This document shows positions 17,757 through 26,053 of a stretch of 41,921 bases of DNA, piece by piece (within the stretch, counting starts at the first letter, position 1; each line of letters opens with the position of its first letter). Position numbers and translations under genes: made by a program. Location of the stretch: contig DXVO01000035.1 of the NCBI GenBank assembly GCA_019417325.1, positions 1-41,921 of the forward strand, given 5' to 3'. This DNA is from Parabacteroides sp. (GTDB lineage Bacteria; Bacteroidota; Bacteroidia; Bacteroidales; Tannerellaceae). The notes under the pieces were generated by a model, which had not been told where the DNA came from, ran no database searches, and saw only the letters and a program-made list of their open reading frames with translations.

Positions 17757-20700
17757 TTAAAATGTAAGGTTCAAACCGAATGTATAAATAGCAGGTATCG
17801 GATAGCTTCCGTTGTCCACGCCGAATGCAGTTGCTTTGCCTCCTAATTCGGGAGAGTAGCCTGTGTTGTTTTTCCAGGTTTTCAGGTTCTGTACATTCAC
17901 ATATACTTTCAGTGCTTGCATATAGATTTTCTTCAACAGGTTTTTATCGAAATTGTAAGCCAACTGTACGTTACGGATACGGAAGAAGCTACCGTCCTCG
18001 ATGTAATAATCCGAGTTCATATTGTTAATAGTGTGTGCCGTATTCAGTATCGGTTCGCTGTTGGAAGTTCCTTCCCCGTGCCAACGGTTCAGGCGGTGTG
18101 CCATATAGTTGAACTGTGCCCAGTTGTAGTTGTCCCAGGTACGGTAAATCTGGTTGCCACCCTGTCCCATCATGTCTATACCCAAATCGAAGTTTTTGTA
18201 GGATACGCCGATGTTGATACCGTAAGTAACTTTCGGTGTCGGGTTACCGATCATGGTACGGTCTTTTGGTGTGATTTTGCCGTCTCCATCCAGGTCTTCG
18301 AATTTCAAATCACCGGGAGTTACGTTTGCCAGTGTGTTTTTCGGAGAGTTTTTGATTTCTTCTTCATTCTGGTAAACACCTGCCACTTTGTATCCGTAGA
18401 AGTATCCGATCGGATAGCCTGCCGTAGTATAGCTCATGCTCTTTTCTCCGTCGATAATCGAGTAGCCTTCCTGTACCAGGTTGAGTACTTTATTATTGAT
18501 AGTTGTAAGGTTTGCTCCAATGCTGTAACCCCAATCACCGATACGGTCGTTCCATGAAAGAGACAACTCGACCCCTCTGTTGCGGATTTGTCCGAGGTTA
18601 CCTAAGCCCGGAACAGTACCGGAAAGTCCCGGAACGGTAGCCAACAGGTCTTTGGTATTCTTATTGTAATATACTCCGCTGAACTGTAAACGGTTGGCAA
18701 ACATATTTGCATCGAAACCGGCTTCCCAGGCTTCCACTTTTTCCCAACGTAGGTTTGCATTCGGAAGATATTTCAACTGGTATCCCGGAATAATCACATT
18801 CCCGAACACAGCAGATGAACTGTTGGTCAATACCGGTTGTGCCGGATAAGCCGATTCCATGTTCTGGTTTCCTAATGAACCCCATGAACCTTTCAGTTTC
18901 AACATATCGAAAAACTTCTGGTTCTGCATAAACGGTTCTTCGGAGATTAACCATCCTGCACCGATAGAGTAGAAATTTTGCCACTGGTTGCCTGTATAAT
19001 AGAAAGCGGACGAACCGTCACGGCGGAAAGAAGCATTCAACAGGTATTTGCTCTTGTAGTTATAGAGTACACGTCCCAGCATAGAAACCGTAGTACGTTC
19101 CCATTGTGAGCTACCGTTGGTCGCTGTTGCAGCATCACCGATGCTTATATACCATTTGTCCGGATTATCGGCAATAACCAGTCCGTCACCTTGCTGGCGG
19201 GCTGCATTCAGGTTGCTGAAAGAATTGTAATAGGTGGTGAAACCTGCTGTTGCAGTAATGCCGTGGTCGTTGAATTTATTTACATACGTCAATAAATAAT
19301 CGCTCTGTACTTTCATTTCATTCTGTTTCAACTGGCTGATAGCCGTCTTTTTAGTACCCAGAGTTTCAACTTTACCTTCTACCTCGGCGTTGTAAACCTT
19401 AACGATAGGAGTATAGGTACGGCTGCTGTTTGAACCGTAATCCAACGAGAACATCGCTTTGAATGTGAAATTCTTCAGGAAGTTCAATTCACCGTAGATA
19501 TTACCTGAACCTCTGTAGTTTTCCGCACGAGTGGTGTTCGCTTTCAAATCCACGTCGATCATCGGGTTATTCATCTGGGCTTTCTGGAAGCTGGGAAGTA
19601 CACAGAACAAACCGTATTCTTCATTGAATACCGGTGCTACCGGAGTGGTACGGAGAGCACCTAATACTTCTTTCGCATCCGTAGGCAATGTACGGGCTCC
19701 GTTAAACTGGAAACCGAATTTAAGATGCTTGGTCACTTTATAATCGCTACCCAGGCTCAATGTAATTTTGCTGAATTTTTCATGTTTGATATTACCTTGT
19801 TCGCTGGAATATCCCACACCCATATAAAAGTTGTTTTTTTCGGACGCACCTGTGATGCTGATGTTATTGTTTGTAACGAACCCGTTCTGGAATATTTCGT
19901 CCTGCCAGTTTGTATTGGCATCCCATGCAGAGAAGTCGAATACAGGATTTCCCTGGTTTTTCAACTGTTCATTATATAATTCTTTGAACTGGTCTGCATT
20001 TACCATATCGATTTTATCGACTACCTTTTTCCAACCGAAAGAAGTGTTGATGTTAACCAGCGTCTGTCCTTCTTTCGCACGTTTGGTCGTAACGATAATT
20101 ACACCGTTCGCACCACGTACACCGAAGATTGCAAGGGAAGACGGGTCTTTCAGGATTTCCATCGATTCGATATCCGAAGGGTTCAGGAAGTTGATATTAT
20201 CATTGAAAAGACCATCCACAATATATAAAGGAGTATATCCGTTGATGGAGTTTGTACCGCGAATACGGATTTCCGGGTCGCTACCGGCACGTCCGCTGTT
20301 TACTACCTGTACACCGGCAATTTTACCCTGCAGGGAAGAAAGCGGGTTCATGGCTGGTTTGTTGGCAAAGTCTTCACCTTTGATATTTACCGTAGAACCG
20401 GTCAGGTCGCGTTTTTTTGCCGTACCATAACCGATAACGACTACCTCGTCCAGTTTTTTGGTATCTTCTGCCAAGGCAATGTCTATTTTGGTTTTTCCAT
20501 TAACAGGAATTTCCTGAGTTACCATTCCGAGGTAACTGAATACTAAAGTGGCGTTAGACGGCACATCCGTTAATGTATAATCTCCGTCAATAGAGCTCAT
20601 GGTTCCGTTTGTTGTTCCTTTTACAACAATATTTACACCGATAGCCGGTTCACCGGTCGCCTCCTCTGTTACAATACCCGAAACCGTCAGATGTTTCTGG

Positions 20701-20768
20701 GCAAATACAGAAGTTGTAGTTAAGAGCAGGCATAAACAAAGCAATAATCGAGCTTTCATGCATTTCAT
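17757..20768 (-). CDS. SusC-like TonB-dependent outer-membrane transporter (beta-1,2-glucan locus)
   Basis: About 1003 residues. Signal peptide, then a carboxypeptidase-regulatory-like domain (HLTVSGIVTEEATGEPAIGVNIVVKGT), TonB-box region LDEVVVIGYGTAKKRDLTGS, plug domain (PLYIVDGLFNDN, GANGVIIVTTKR) and a 22-strand beta-barrel ending in FGLNLTF. It imports the oligosaccharide held by SusD, energised by TonB. There is no STN domain, which fits control by the adjacent periplasmic-sensor regulator and not by a sigma/anti-sigma pair. Start: the frame opens at TTG 20783, but ATG codons exist at 20768 and 20759; I use 20768, and 20759 is equally possible. Confidence 0.93.
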   Translation of the reverse strand: MKCMKARLLLCLCLLLTTTSVFAQKHLTVSGIVTEEATGEPAIGVNIVVKGTTNGTMSSIDGDYTLTDVPSNATLVFSYLGMVTQEIPVNGKTKIDIALAEDTKKLDEVVVIGYGTAKKRDLTGSTVNIKGEDFANKPAMNPLSSLQGKIAGVQVVNSGRAGSDPEIRIRGTNSINGYTPLYIVDGLFNDNINFLNPSDIESMEILKDPSSLAIFGVRGANGVIIVTTKRAKEGQTLVNINTSFGWKKVVDKIDMVNADQFKELYNEQLKNQGNPVFDFSAWDANTNWQDEIFQNGFVTNNNISITGASEKNNFYMGVGYSSEQGNIKHEKFSKITLSLGSDYKVTKHLKFGFQFNGARTLPTDAKEVLGALRTTPVAPVFNEEYGLFCVLPSFQKAQMNNPMIDVDLKANTTRAENYRGSGNIYGELNFLKNFTFKAMFSLDYGSNSSRTYTPIVKVYNAEVEGKVETLGTKKTAISQLKQNEMKVQSDYLLTYVNKFNDHGITATAGFTTYYNSFSNLNAARQQGDGLVIADNPDKWYISIGDAATATNGSSQWERTTVSMLGRVLYNYKSKYLLNASFRRDGSSAFYYTGNQWQNFYSIGAGWLISEEPFMQNQKFFDMLKLKGSWGSLGNQNMESAYPAQPVLTNSSSAVFGNVIIPGYQLKYLPNANLRWEKVEAWEAGFDANMFANRLQFSGVYYNKNTKDLLATVPGLSGTVPGLGNLGQIRNRGVELSLSWNDRIGDWGYSIGANLTTINNKVLNLVQEGYSIIDGEKSMSYTTAGYPIGYFYGYKVAGVYQNEEEIKNSPKNTLANVTPGDLKFEDLDGDGKITPKDRTMIGNPTPKVTYGINIGVSYKNFDLGIDMMGQGGNQIYRTWDNYNWAQFNYMAHRLNRWHGEGTSNSEPILNTAHTINNMNSDYYIEDGSFFRIRNVQLAYNFDKNLLKKIYMQALKVYVNVQNLKTWKNNTGYSPELGGKATAFGVDNGSYPIPAIYTFGLNLTF

Positions 20769-20803
20769 TTTTAAGTTTAACAATCTCTGATTTTTCTTTT
20801 TGG

Positions 20804-20811
20804 CAAAGGAA
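20804..20811 (-). promoter_or_regulatory. Candidate -7 element TTCCTTTG for SusC
   Basis: Minus-strand TTCCTTTG matches TAnnTTTG at 5 of 6 defined positions, with TTTC 20 bp further upstream (20832-20835) as a possible -33 box. It lies 35 bp before the chosen SusC start. Confidence 0.3.
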
Positions 20812-21006
20812 ACGCCTGCCTTAAAAATGATGAAATTTTAATGTACTGTAAAGTTACTTCATGGCTAAAAAGTAGATTGTTTCAGTACGCTTTTACTACT
20901 GCATGAAAAGATAAGGGGTTATTATTCATGGGGTTTGGTTTGTTAATCGGAAAAACGGATTTCCTGTGTTATTAAACATATTAAAACAAAAGAATGTGTT
21001 CGGTAT

Positions 21007-23865
21007 TTAACTAAACTGAATCATGAAATCGACAAGGCTCTGTCCTTCCGGCAGGTTCAGCTTTTTCCTCAGGCGGTAACGTGCCGCTTCAATACCGCGT
21101 ACAGAGAGGTTTTGCATGCTTGCCATGTCTTTCGTCGGCATGTTCAGACGGAGCAGGGCGCACATACGCAGGTCGCCCGGAGTTAAGTCCGGATAACGTT
21201 CTTTCAGTTTGACGAAGAAATTCTCGTGGATGCGGTCGAAATTTGCCTGGAACACCGCCCATTCGTCATCTTTGGAGATGCTATCATCTATTTTTCTCAC
21301 TAATTTATCGAAGAAACGTTTGGTATAGTTGCCGGATAGTTGTTGTTCCTGTATCTCTTTTTTCAGCCCTTCCAAGAAGTCGTTGTGGGAGATAACGGAT
21401 AGTGTGGCACTTGCCAGCTCCTTGCTTTTGTAGCTGAGTTCATCCTCCAGTTTCTCATTTTTCAACTTGGTAATCAACTGCTCCTGGGATTTCAGTTGCT
21501 CAGCTTGCCGACGGCGTTGCTGTTCTGCCTGTTTGTCTTTGCGGGCTATTTCCCAGTTGATATAGATTTTTACCAGCAGGAAGATAATGCCTGCCAGCAG
21601 GAGGAAATAGATGGCAAATGCAGCAGCAGACCGGTAAAACGGACGTTTAATGGTAAAAGGATAAGAGCAGGCAGACAAATCAGACCCTGCATTGTCCTTG
21701 ATTACGGCATGCATGATATATTTCCCGTATGGAAGGTTTGAATAGCTTTTACTGAAGTTAGGAGAACCTTCCGTCCATTCATCGTCAAATCCTTCCAGCT
21801 TGTATAAAATATGGGAAAACCGCTCCCGGTAATCCGGGTAGGAAAATTTGAAAGAGATATTATTGTATTGATAATCGAACCGGACCGGTGTATCCGATAC
21901 GCTACAAGGCAACAAATGGCTACCGCTATTATGGCGGTTGTGTATCTCTACGGATGAAAGGGTCAGCGCTATTGTTTTTTTATCCGGCAGGGCATGTTTC
22001 GGATTATATTTGGCAAAACCTCCGTTCAGGCAGAAATAGGAGATTCCGTCTGTATCTACATAAATGTTTCCGCGATCTTCGATTGTTGGGTCGTCGAACA
22101 TACTGAAGGGGATGCGTTGCTTGGTATGGAATGCCCCGCGGTCGTAGCCCAACAGCACATATTCGGTATTCCGTATGAACCAGAACAAGTCGTTGTTGCA
22201 GGGTACGATACGGTACGTATCCGATAATTCGGGGAAATCGCGATTTAATAAATCATAGGGAACAATACGGGAAGAGATGTCTTCATAGGTATAAAACTTA
22301 TCCCCGTCCGAAAACACGATACGTCCCCGTAACTTCATTACATTGATCGTTCCTTCCTTTTTTGCCGGATTCAGCCGTCCGATATATTCTATTTCTTTCA
22401 GTTTATGCAGGTTTTCGTCCAGCCGGATACGGTACATGCCTTTATACATATGGCTTGCCCAGATCGTACCGGAGGGGTCTACCTCGAATGTACGGAGCAG
22501 ATTGTTGAACCCTTCTACATTATGGCTGAATTTCCAGCCTTCCGTCGGATGCCATTTAAAAATACTCAGAAAGTTGTAGGATACCTGCAACAGGACTTCT
22601 TCTCCATGCAAGGTACATTTACGGAGTGCCGTACCTCCTCCGCTCGGGTCGGGAGCCGGAATGGCCTTTTTGTCTTCAATCAGCAGCGTTCCCCGGTTAT
22701 GACCGACTATCAACTGATTGTCTATGTTGGTGATAAACCAGCTTTGTTCTTCCGTACCCGGAATCAGGTACGGATGTTTATCCGTATCGGATAAAGCATA
22801 GACTCCCTGGTTTGTCGCCAGGTAAATATTGTCGTTGTAGATCGCCATATCGTGAACCATGCCGACCTGTACCTCATTCGATTCATAGAAATAGATAGGG
22901 GAATTTACCTGTATATGGGAGATACCGTTATCCATCGCCACCCAGAGATTGTCCGACGAATCGACAAAGATACCCAGTACCGTATTGTTTATTAGCTGGT
23001 TCGCCTTATTGATATGCCATAAGATATGCCCTGTCCTGTCGATGGCTACCAGACCTTCGGATATGGTGCCTACGATATAGGAAGAATCTTTCAGGGAGAC
23101 GGCACGGTTGGCAATTCCGGATTTCAGGATTGAGTTTGCGGGAGTGTCCCATGTGGAAAGTTTTCCGTCGTCATACATATAAAGCCCGTGTTTGGATGTC
23201 ACCAATAAAAGCTTGTCACCATAGGGGAGGACGGCAACAACATGGTCGTTGTTCAATAGCGAATGGGATACCAGTTCCGTAAAGCTATCTTCTCCGGTTG
23301 CCTTACAAAAGCCTTCACCGATGAATTGTACATATAAGTCTCCGTTTACCAGAAAGAAATATAATGGTTTTTGTGTCCCTGTCCCTTTCCGTATCTCTTT
23401 ACCGTCATAAATGAAATAGGAGGAGAAAGACTGGAAGTACAGTTTGCCTTTGTATTTCCGGATAGTCCATATCTCGTCGTTGAAAAACTTATAGCCGGTA
23501 ACCTGCTCTTTCAGCGAATGATAGATCAGTTGATTTTTATCATCCTGTTCAAAATAGCCGAACTCTTCGAAGGAACCTACATAAATACGTCCGTCATCGT
23601 CGATAAAAACGGAACGGACAGCCAGGTTGTTGGGTAATTTATACAGATTCCAGCGCACACCGTCGAATTGCAGGAGTCCCCGGTTGTTCCCGAAATACAT
23701 CTTGCCGTCGTCTGCCTGTGCTGCCGACCAGTTCTGGTTGCCCGCCTCATACTGGTTGACGGTATAATTGGTAACCTGGGGGATATAGGGTACTGTGACT
23801 GCTTCTATGGTCAGACAGGAAAGTAAAGAGATAGTGAATGCTATAATAAGTCGGAATATTCCCAT
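21007..23865 (-). CDS. Periplasmic-sensor transmembrane regulator with LuxR-type DNA-binding domain
   Basis: 952 residues. Signal peptide (about 1-22), then a long beta-propeller of Reg_prop-type repeats (about 25-640), a Y_Y_Y domain (about 665-735), one transmembrane helix (746-768), a charged coiled coil (about 770-815), a helical linker, and a C-terminal LuxR/GerE helix-turn-helix (891-952, with LTPGDLRMCALLRLNMPTKD and RGIEAARYRLRKKL). The architecture is that of SusR-like one-protein sensors: sugar is sensed in the periplasm and transcription is changed directly, with no kinase or receiver domain. It precedes SusC by 240 bp on the same strand, so it is the obvious activator of the beta-1,2-glucan locus. 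A palindrome (GATAACGTTATC) lies between its promoter and start. Confidence 0.9.
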   Translation of the reverse strand: MGIFRLIIAFTISLLSCLTIEAVTVPYIPQVTNYTVNQYEAGNQNWSAAQADDGKMYFGNNRGLLQFDGVRWNLYKLPNNLAVRSVFIDDDGRIYVGSFEEFGYFEQDDKNQLIYHSLKEQVTGYKFFNDEIWTIRKYKGKLYFQSFSSYFIYDGKEIRKGTGTQKPLYFFLVNGDLYVQFIGEGFCKATGEDSFTELVSHSLLNNDHVVAVLPYGDKLLLVTSKHGLYMYDDGKLSTWDTPANSILKSGIANRAVSLKDSSYIVGTISEGLVAIDRTGHILWHINKANQLINNTVLGIFVDSSDNLWVAMDNGISHIQVNSPIYFYESNEVQVGMVHDMAIYNDNIYLATNQGVYALSDTDKHPYLIPGTEEQSWFITNIDNQLIVGHNRGTLLIEDKKAIPAPDPSGGGTALRKCTLHGEEVLLQVSYNFLSIFKWHPTEGWKFSHNVEGFNNLLRTFEVDPSGTIWASHMYKGMYRIRLDENLHKLKEIEYIGRLNPAKKEGTINVMKLRGRIVFSDGDKFYTYEDISSRIVPYDLLNRDFPELSDTYRIVPCNNDLFWFIRNTEYVLLGYDRGAFHTKQRIPFSMFDDPTIEDRGNIYVDTDGISYFCLNGGFAKYNPKHALPDKKTIALTLSSVEIHNRHNSGSHLLPCSVSDTPVRFDYQYNNISFKFSYPDYRERFSHILYKLEGFDDEWTEGSPNFSKSYSNLPYGKYIMHAVIKDNAGSDLSACSYPFTIKRPFYRSAAAFAIYFLLLAGIIFLLVKIYINWEIARKDKQAEQQRRRQAEQLKSQEQLITKLKNEKLEDELSYKSKELASATLSVISHNDFLEGLKKEIQEQQLSGNYTKRFFDKLVRKIDDSISKDDEWAVFQANFDRIHENFFVKLKERYPDLTPGDLRMCALLRLNMPTKDMASMQNLSVRGIEAARYRLRKKLNLPEGQSLVDFMIQFS

Positions 23866-23871
23866 AAAACT

Positions 23872-23883
23872 GATAACGTTATC
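23872..23883. promoter_or_regulatory. Operator-like palindrome GATAACGTTATC before the sensor regulator
   Basis: Perfect 12-bp palindrome with a CG centre (LacI-family style) located between the -7 element (23896-23903) and the ATG (23865), 12 bp below the -7 element, the same geometry as the operator of the LacI gene at 7198-7209 although the sequence differs. The protein that reads it is unknown. Confidence 0.45.
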
Positions 23884-23895
23884 GCACGGTTTTCA

Positions 23896-23903
23896 CAAAG
23901 ATA
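23896..23903 (-). promoter_or_regulatory. -7 promoter element TATCTTTG of the sensor regulator
   Basis: Plus strand CAAAGATA, minus strand TATCTTTG, full match to TAnnTTTG, 30 bp upstream of the ATG. The region upstream overlaps the terminator of the preceding gene. Confidence 0.5.
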
Positions 23904-23913
23904 GGATTAAAAA

Positions 23914-23955
23914 AAGGGTTGCAGTAAAGTTTTATATTCTTTAACCGCAACCCTT
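23914..23955 (-). terminator. Terminator of the DUF1680/GH127 operon
   Basis: AAGGGTTGC (23914-23922) pairs with GCAACCCTT (23947-23955); minus-strand transcript continues TTTTTTTAAT. Begins 28 bp after the stop at 23984. Confidence 0.85.
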
Positions 23956-23983
23956 CGTTTTTATTTATGTGTCTTTGAATCCG

Positions 23984-26029
23984 TTACCGTACGGGGAATT
24001 CGGTGATACGCAGTGTCGTGCAGCCATAGGGGATTAGCTCGATCGGTTCTTCCGGTCCGTAGTCGTCTCCCTGCTGGGTGAAGTAGGGGATAGGTCCCGT
24101 GGAACCTCTGTATACCGTCCATCCGTTCACCCGGCAACCTTTAGTCTTGATGGTAACAGGCGCATTTTCCACATTCCAGGGATAAGGAGCGATAGTGGCT
24201 GCCTTTTCCACAATGAAATTGTCTTTGAGGGCTTCGGGACGCAGGTTGTTGTGTCTCAGGGCATAGTTCCACGGCGAATCGGAAGTTACTTCATAATACC
24301 ATTCTCCGTAATCTTTCTGTTTCTCCGGTTCGAATGTTTTCTTTTCCCATTTTTCGTTCATCTTCAATGCATACAATAATGGCCCGCGTTCGATAACGGC
24401 AGAGTTTGCATACCATCTGCTGGTGACTACCTGCATCGGTAATTCGAGCGTAACCATGTCTTTATCGCTCCATTCCCTGTTGATACGGGCAATTTCTCCG
24501 GGGTAGGTATCCACCTGGATTTCTTCGCCGTTCACACGGATAACCGGGTTCGTACACCATGCCGGGATACGTACATGGAACGGAAAGAAAGCCTTTTTCA
24601 CTTTCTTGTCGGCGAATGAGATATGGAAACGGATGCTTTCATCAAACGGATAAGCCGTTTCTTCCTGAATTTTAATCTGAATGCCGTTGGCTACTTTAGC
24701 CGTTACGTTGGATGGTGCATAAACAAGTGCTGCAATGCCATTGTCGGCTGTTGCATACCAAAGGTTCTGGACAAACTTCGGCCAGCCCTGGTGAAGGTTG
24801 GAAGTACAGCAGGGATAACCGGTCAGCACGCCGAATAGATTGTCCGTATCGTCGTGCGGTGTAACGAAATTGCGCCAGCTACGCGTAACTGCAACCTGAT
24901 TCAACTGCTGGTAGTACTGGCGTGCCGAGTAATCGTCTGTAACCTGAGTCGGCAGTGCGTTGTAGGCCACCCGTTCCAGATGGTCCGCCCATTGTACGTC
25001 GCCGGTTATTTCAAGCATCTTTTCCAGCGAGTACATCATTTCCACGGCTGTACAAAGTTCCGAACCCTGAATCGGGTCGCCGAACTGCAACAACTCGTCG
25101 CCCGCCCATAAACCGGTAGGGTAGCCGATGGTATGGCGCATGGTCTGTACAGCTTTCTTTACCGCAGCAATCTGTTTTGCATCCTTGCTCTGCTGGTAAT
25201 AGATAACCGGCTCCTTGAATCCTTGTGCCAGGTTTACGCAGTGCAGGCTGTATTGGCGCGACAAATGGTTCTGGTGCAGGAATACATCCGTCCAGTTGAA
25301 GGTCTGTCTGTGGATAAGTTCTCCCAGTTCCAACAGGAATTTATCTCCGGTGATATTATACAGCCAGTAAACAACCAGCAGATTGTCTCCTCCGCGTTGT
25401 TCGCCCCAGAAAGTCCATTTGCCTAACGGGTCTTTAGGCAGTTCAGCCAACTGGTATTTAAAATAGTTGGTAAGGAAACCGATTACGCGCTGGTCGCCGG
25501 TAGCCGAATAATACTGTTGCATGATTTTCAGCATTACCATTTTGGGCCACCAGTCTTGGGAGTTGTCCCTTTGCAGCCCCGGTTCATAGCTCCGGTCGGT
25601 ATCCGGTCCGAAATATCCGTTCGGCTTCTGGGAGGCAAGCGTCCATTCTATCCAGGGTTTTACTTTTTCGATAAGTGTCTTGTTATTCAGGATATAAGCC
25701 AGTGGCAGGAGCCCGTCTATCCAGTATGGACCGCGTTCCCATACGTCGCCGTCGCCTCCGAGCCATCCGTTGCGCGAACCCATTACATGTTCATATACTT
25801 TATCCAGATTGCCGGTCATACCGTCCTGCATGCGTACCAGTTGCTCATGCAGCCATCCTTCGGGGCGGATTGTTCCGATCGGTAATTCGATGTATGGTTT
25901 TTGTACCAACGGATACCGGTTGTTTCCGTAATTCCCGGAGACATTTGTTTGTTGTACCGGCAGGTCCGCAGCCGAAGCAATGGAGGTTGCCGCAAAGGCT
26001 GTCAGGAAAATTTTAATCAGTGTCTTCAT
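23984..26029 (-). CDS. DUF1680/GH127-like glycosidase A, secreted
   Basis: 681 residues with a signal peptide (1-20, ends SIASA). DUF1680 (beta-L-arabinofuranosidase-like) (alpha/alpha)6 barrel: PYWIDGLLPLAY, GSELCTAVEMMYS, YPCCTSNLHQGWPKF and a C-terminal beta-sandwich. In GH127 a Cys nucleophile and zinc-binding Cys/Glu residues are used; here the CC pair of YPCCTSN and the Glu/Cys of SELCTAVE are candidates. The motif context differs clearly from glycosidase B next door (CCTSNLHQGW against CACCPSQISR), so this is a separate subgroup and its sugar is uncertain. 24 bp after glycosidase B, same operon, followed by a strong terminator. Confidence 0.8.
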   Translation of the reverse strand: MKTLIKIFLTAFAATSIASAADLPVQQTNVSGNYGNNRYPLVQKPYIELPIGTIRPEGWLHEQLVRMQDGMTGNLDKVYEHVMGSRNGWLGGDGDVWERGPYWIDGLLPLAYILNNKTLIEKVKPWIEWTLASQKPNGYFGPDTDRSYEPGLQRDNSQDWWPKMVMLKIMQQYYSATGDQRVIGFLTNYFKYQLAELPKDPLGKWTFWGEQRGGDNLLVVYWLYNITGDKFLLELGELIHRQTFNWTDVFLHQNHLSRQYSLHCVNLAQGFKEPVIYYQQSKDAKQIAAVKKAVQTMRHTIGYPTGLWAGDELLQFGDPIQGSELCTAVEMMYSLEKMLEITGDVQWADHLERVAYNALPTQVTDDYSARQYYQQLNQVAVTRSWRNFVTPHDDTDNLFGVLTGYPCCTSNLHQGWPKFVQNLWYATADNGIAALVYAPSNVTAKVANGIQIKIQEETAYPFDESIRFHISFADKKVKKAFFPFHVRIPAWCTNPVIRVNGEEIQVDTYPGEIARINREWSDKDMVTLELPMQVVTSRWYANSAVIERGPLLYALKMNEKWEKKTFEPEKQKDYGEWYYEVTSDSPWNYALRHNNLRPEALKDNFIVEKAATIAPYPWNVENAPVTIKTKGCRVNGWTVYRGSTGPIPYFTQQGDDYGPEEPIELIPYGCTTLRITEFPVR

Positions 26030-26053
26030 GTTGTAAAAATTTGTATCTGTTGC

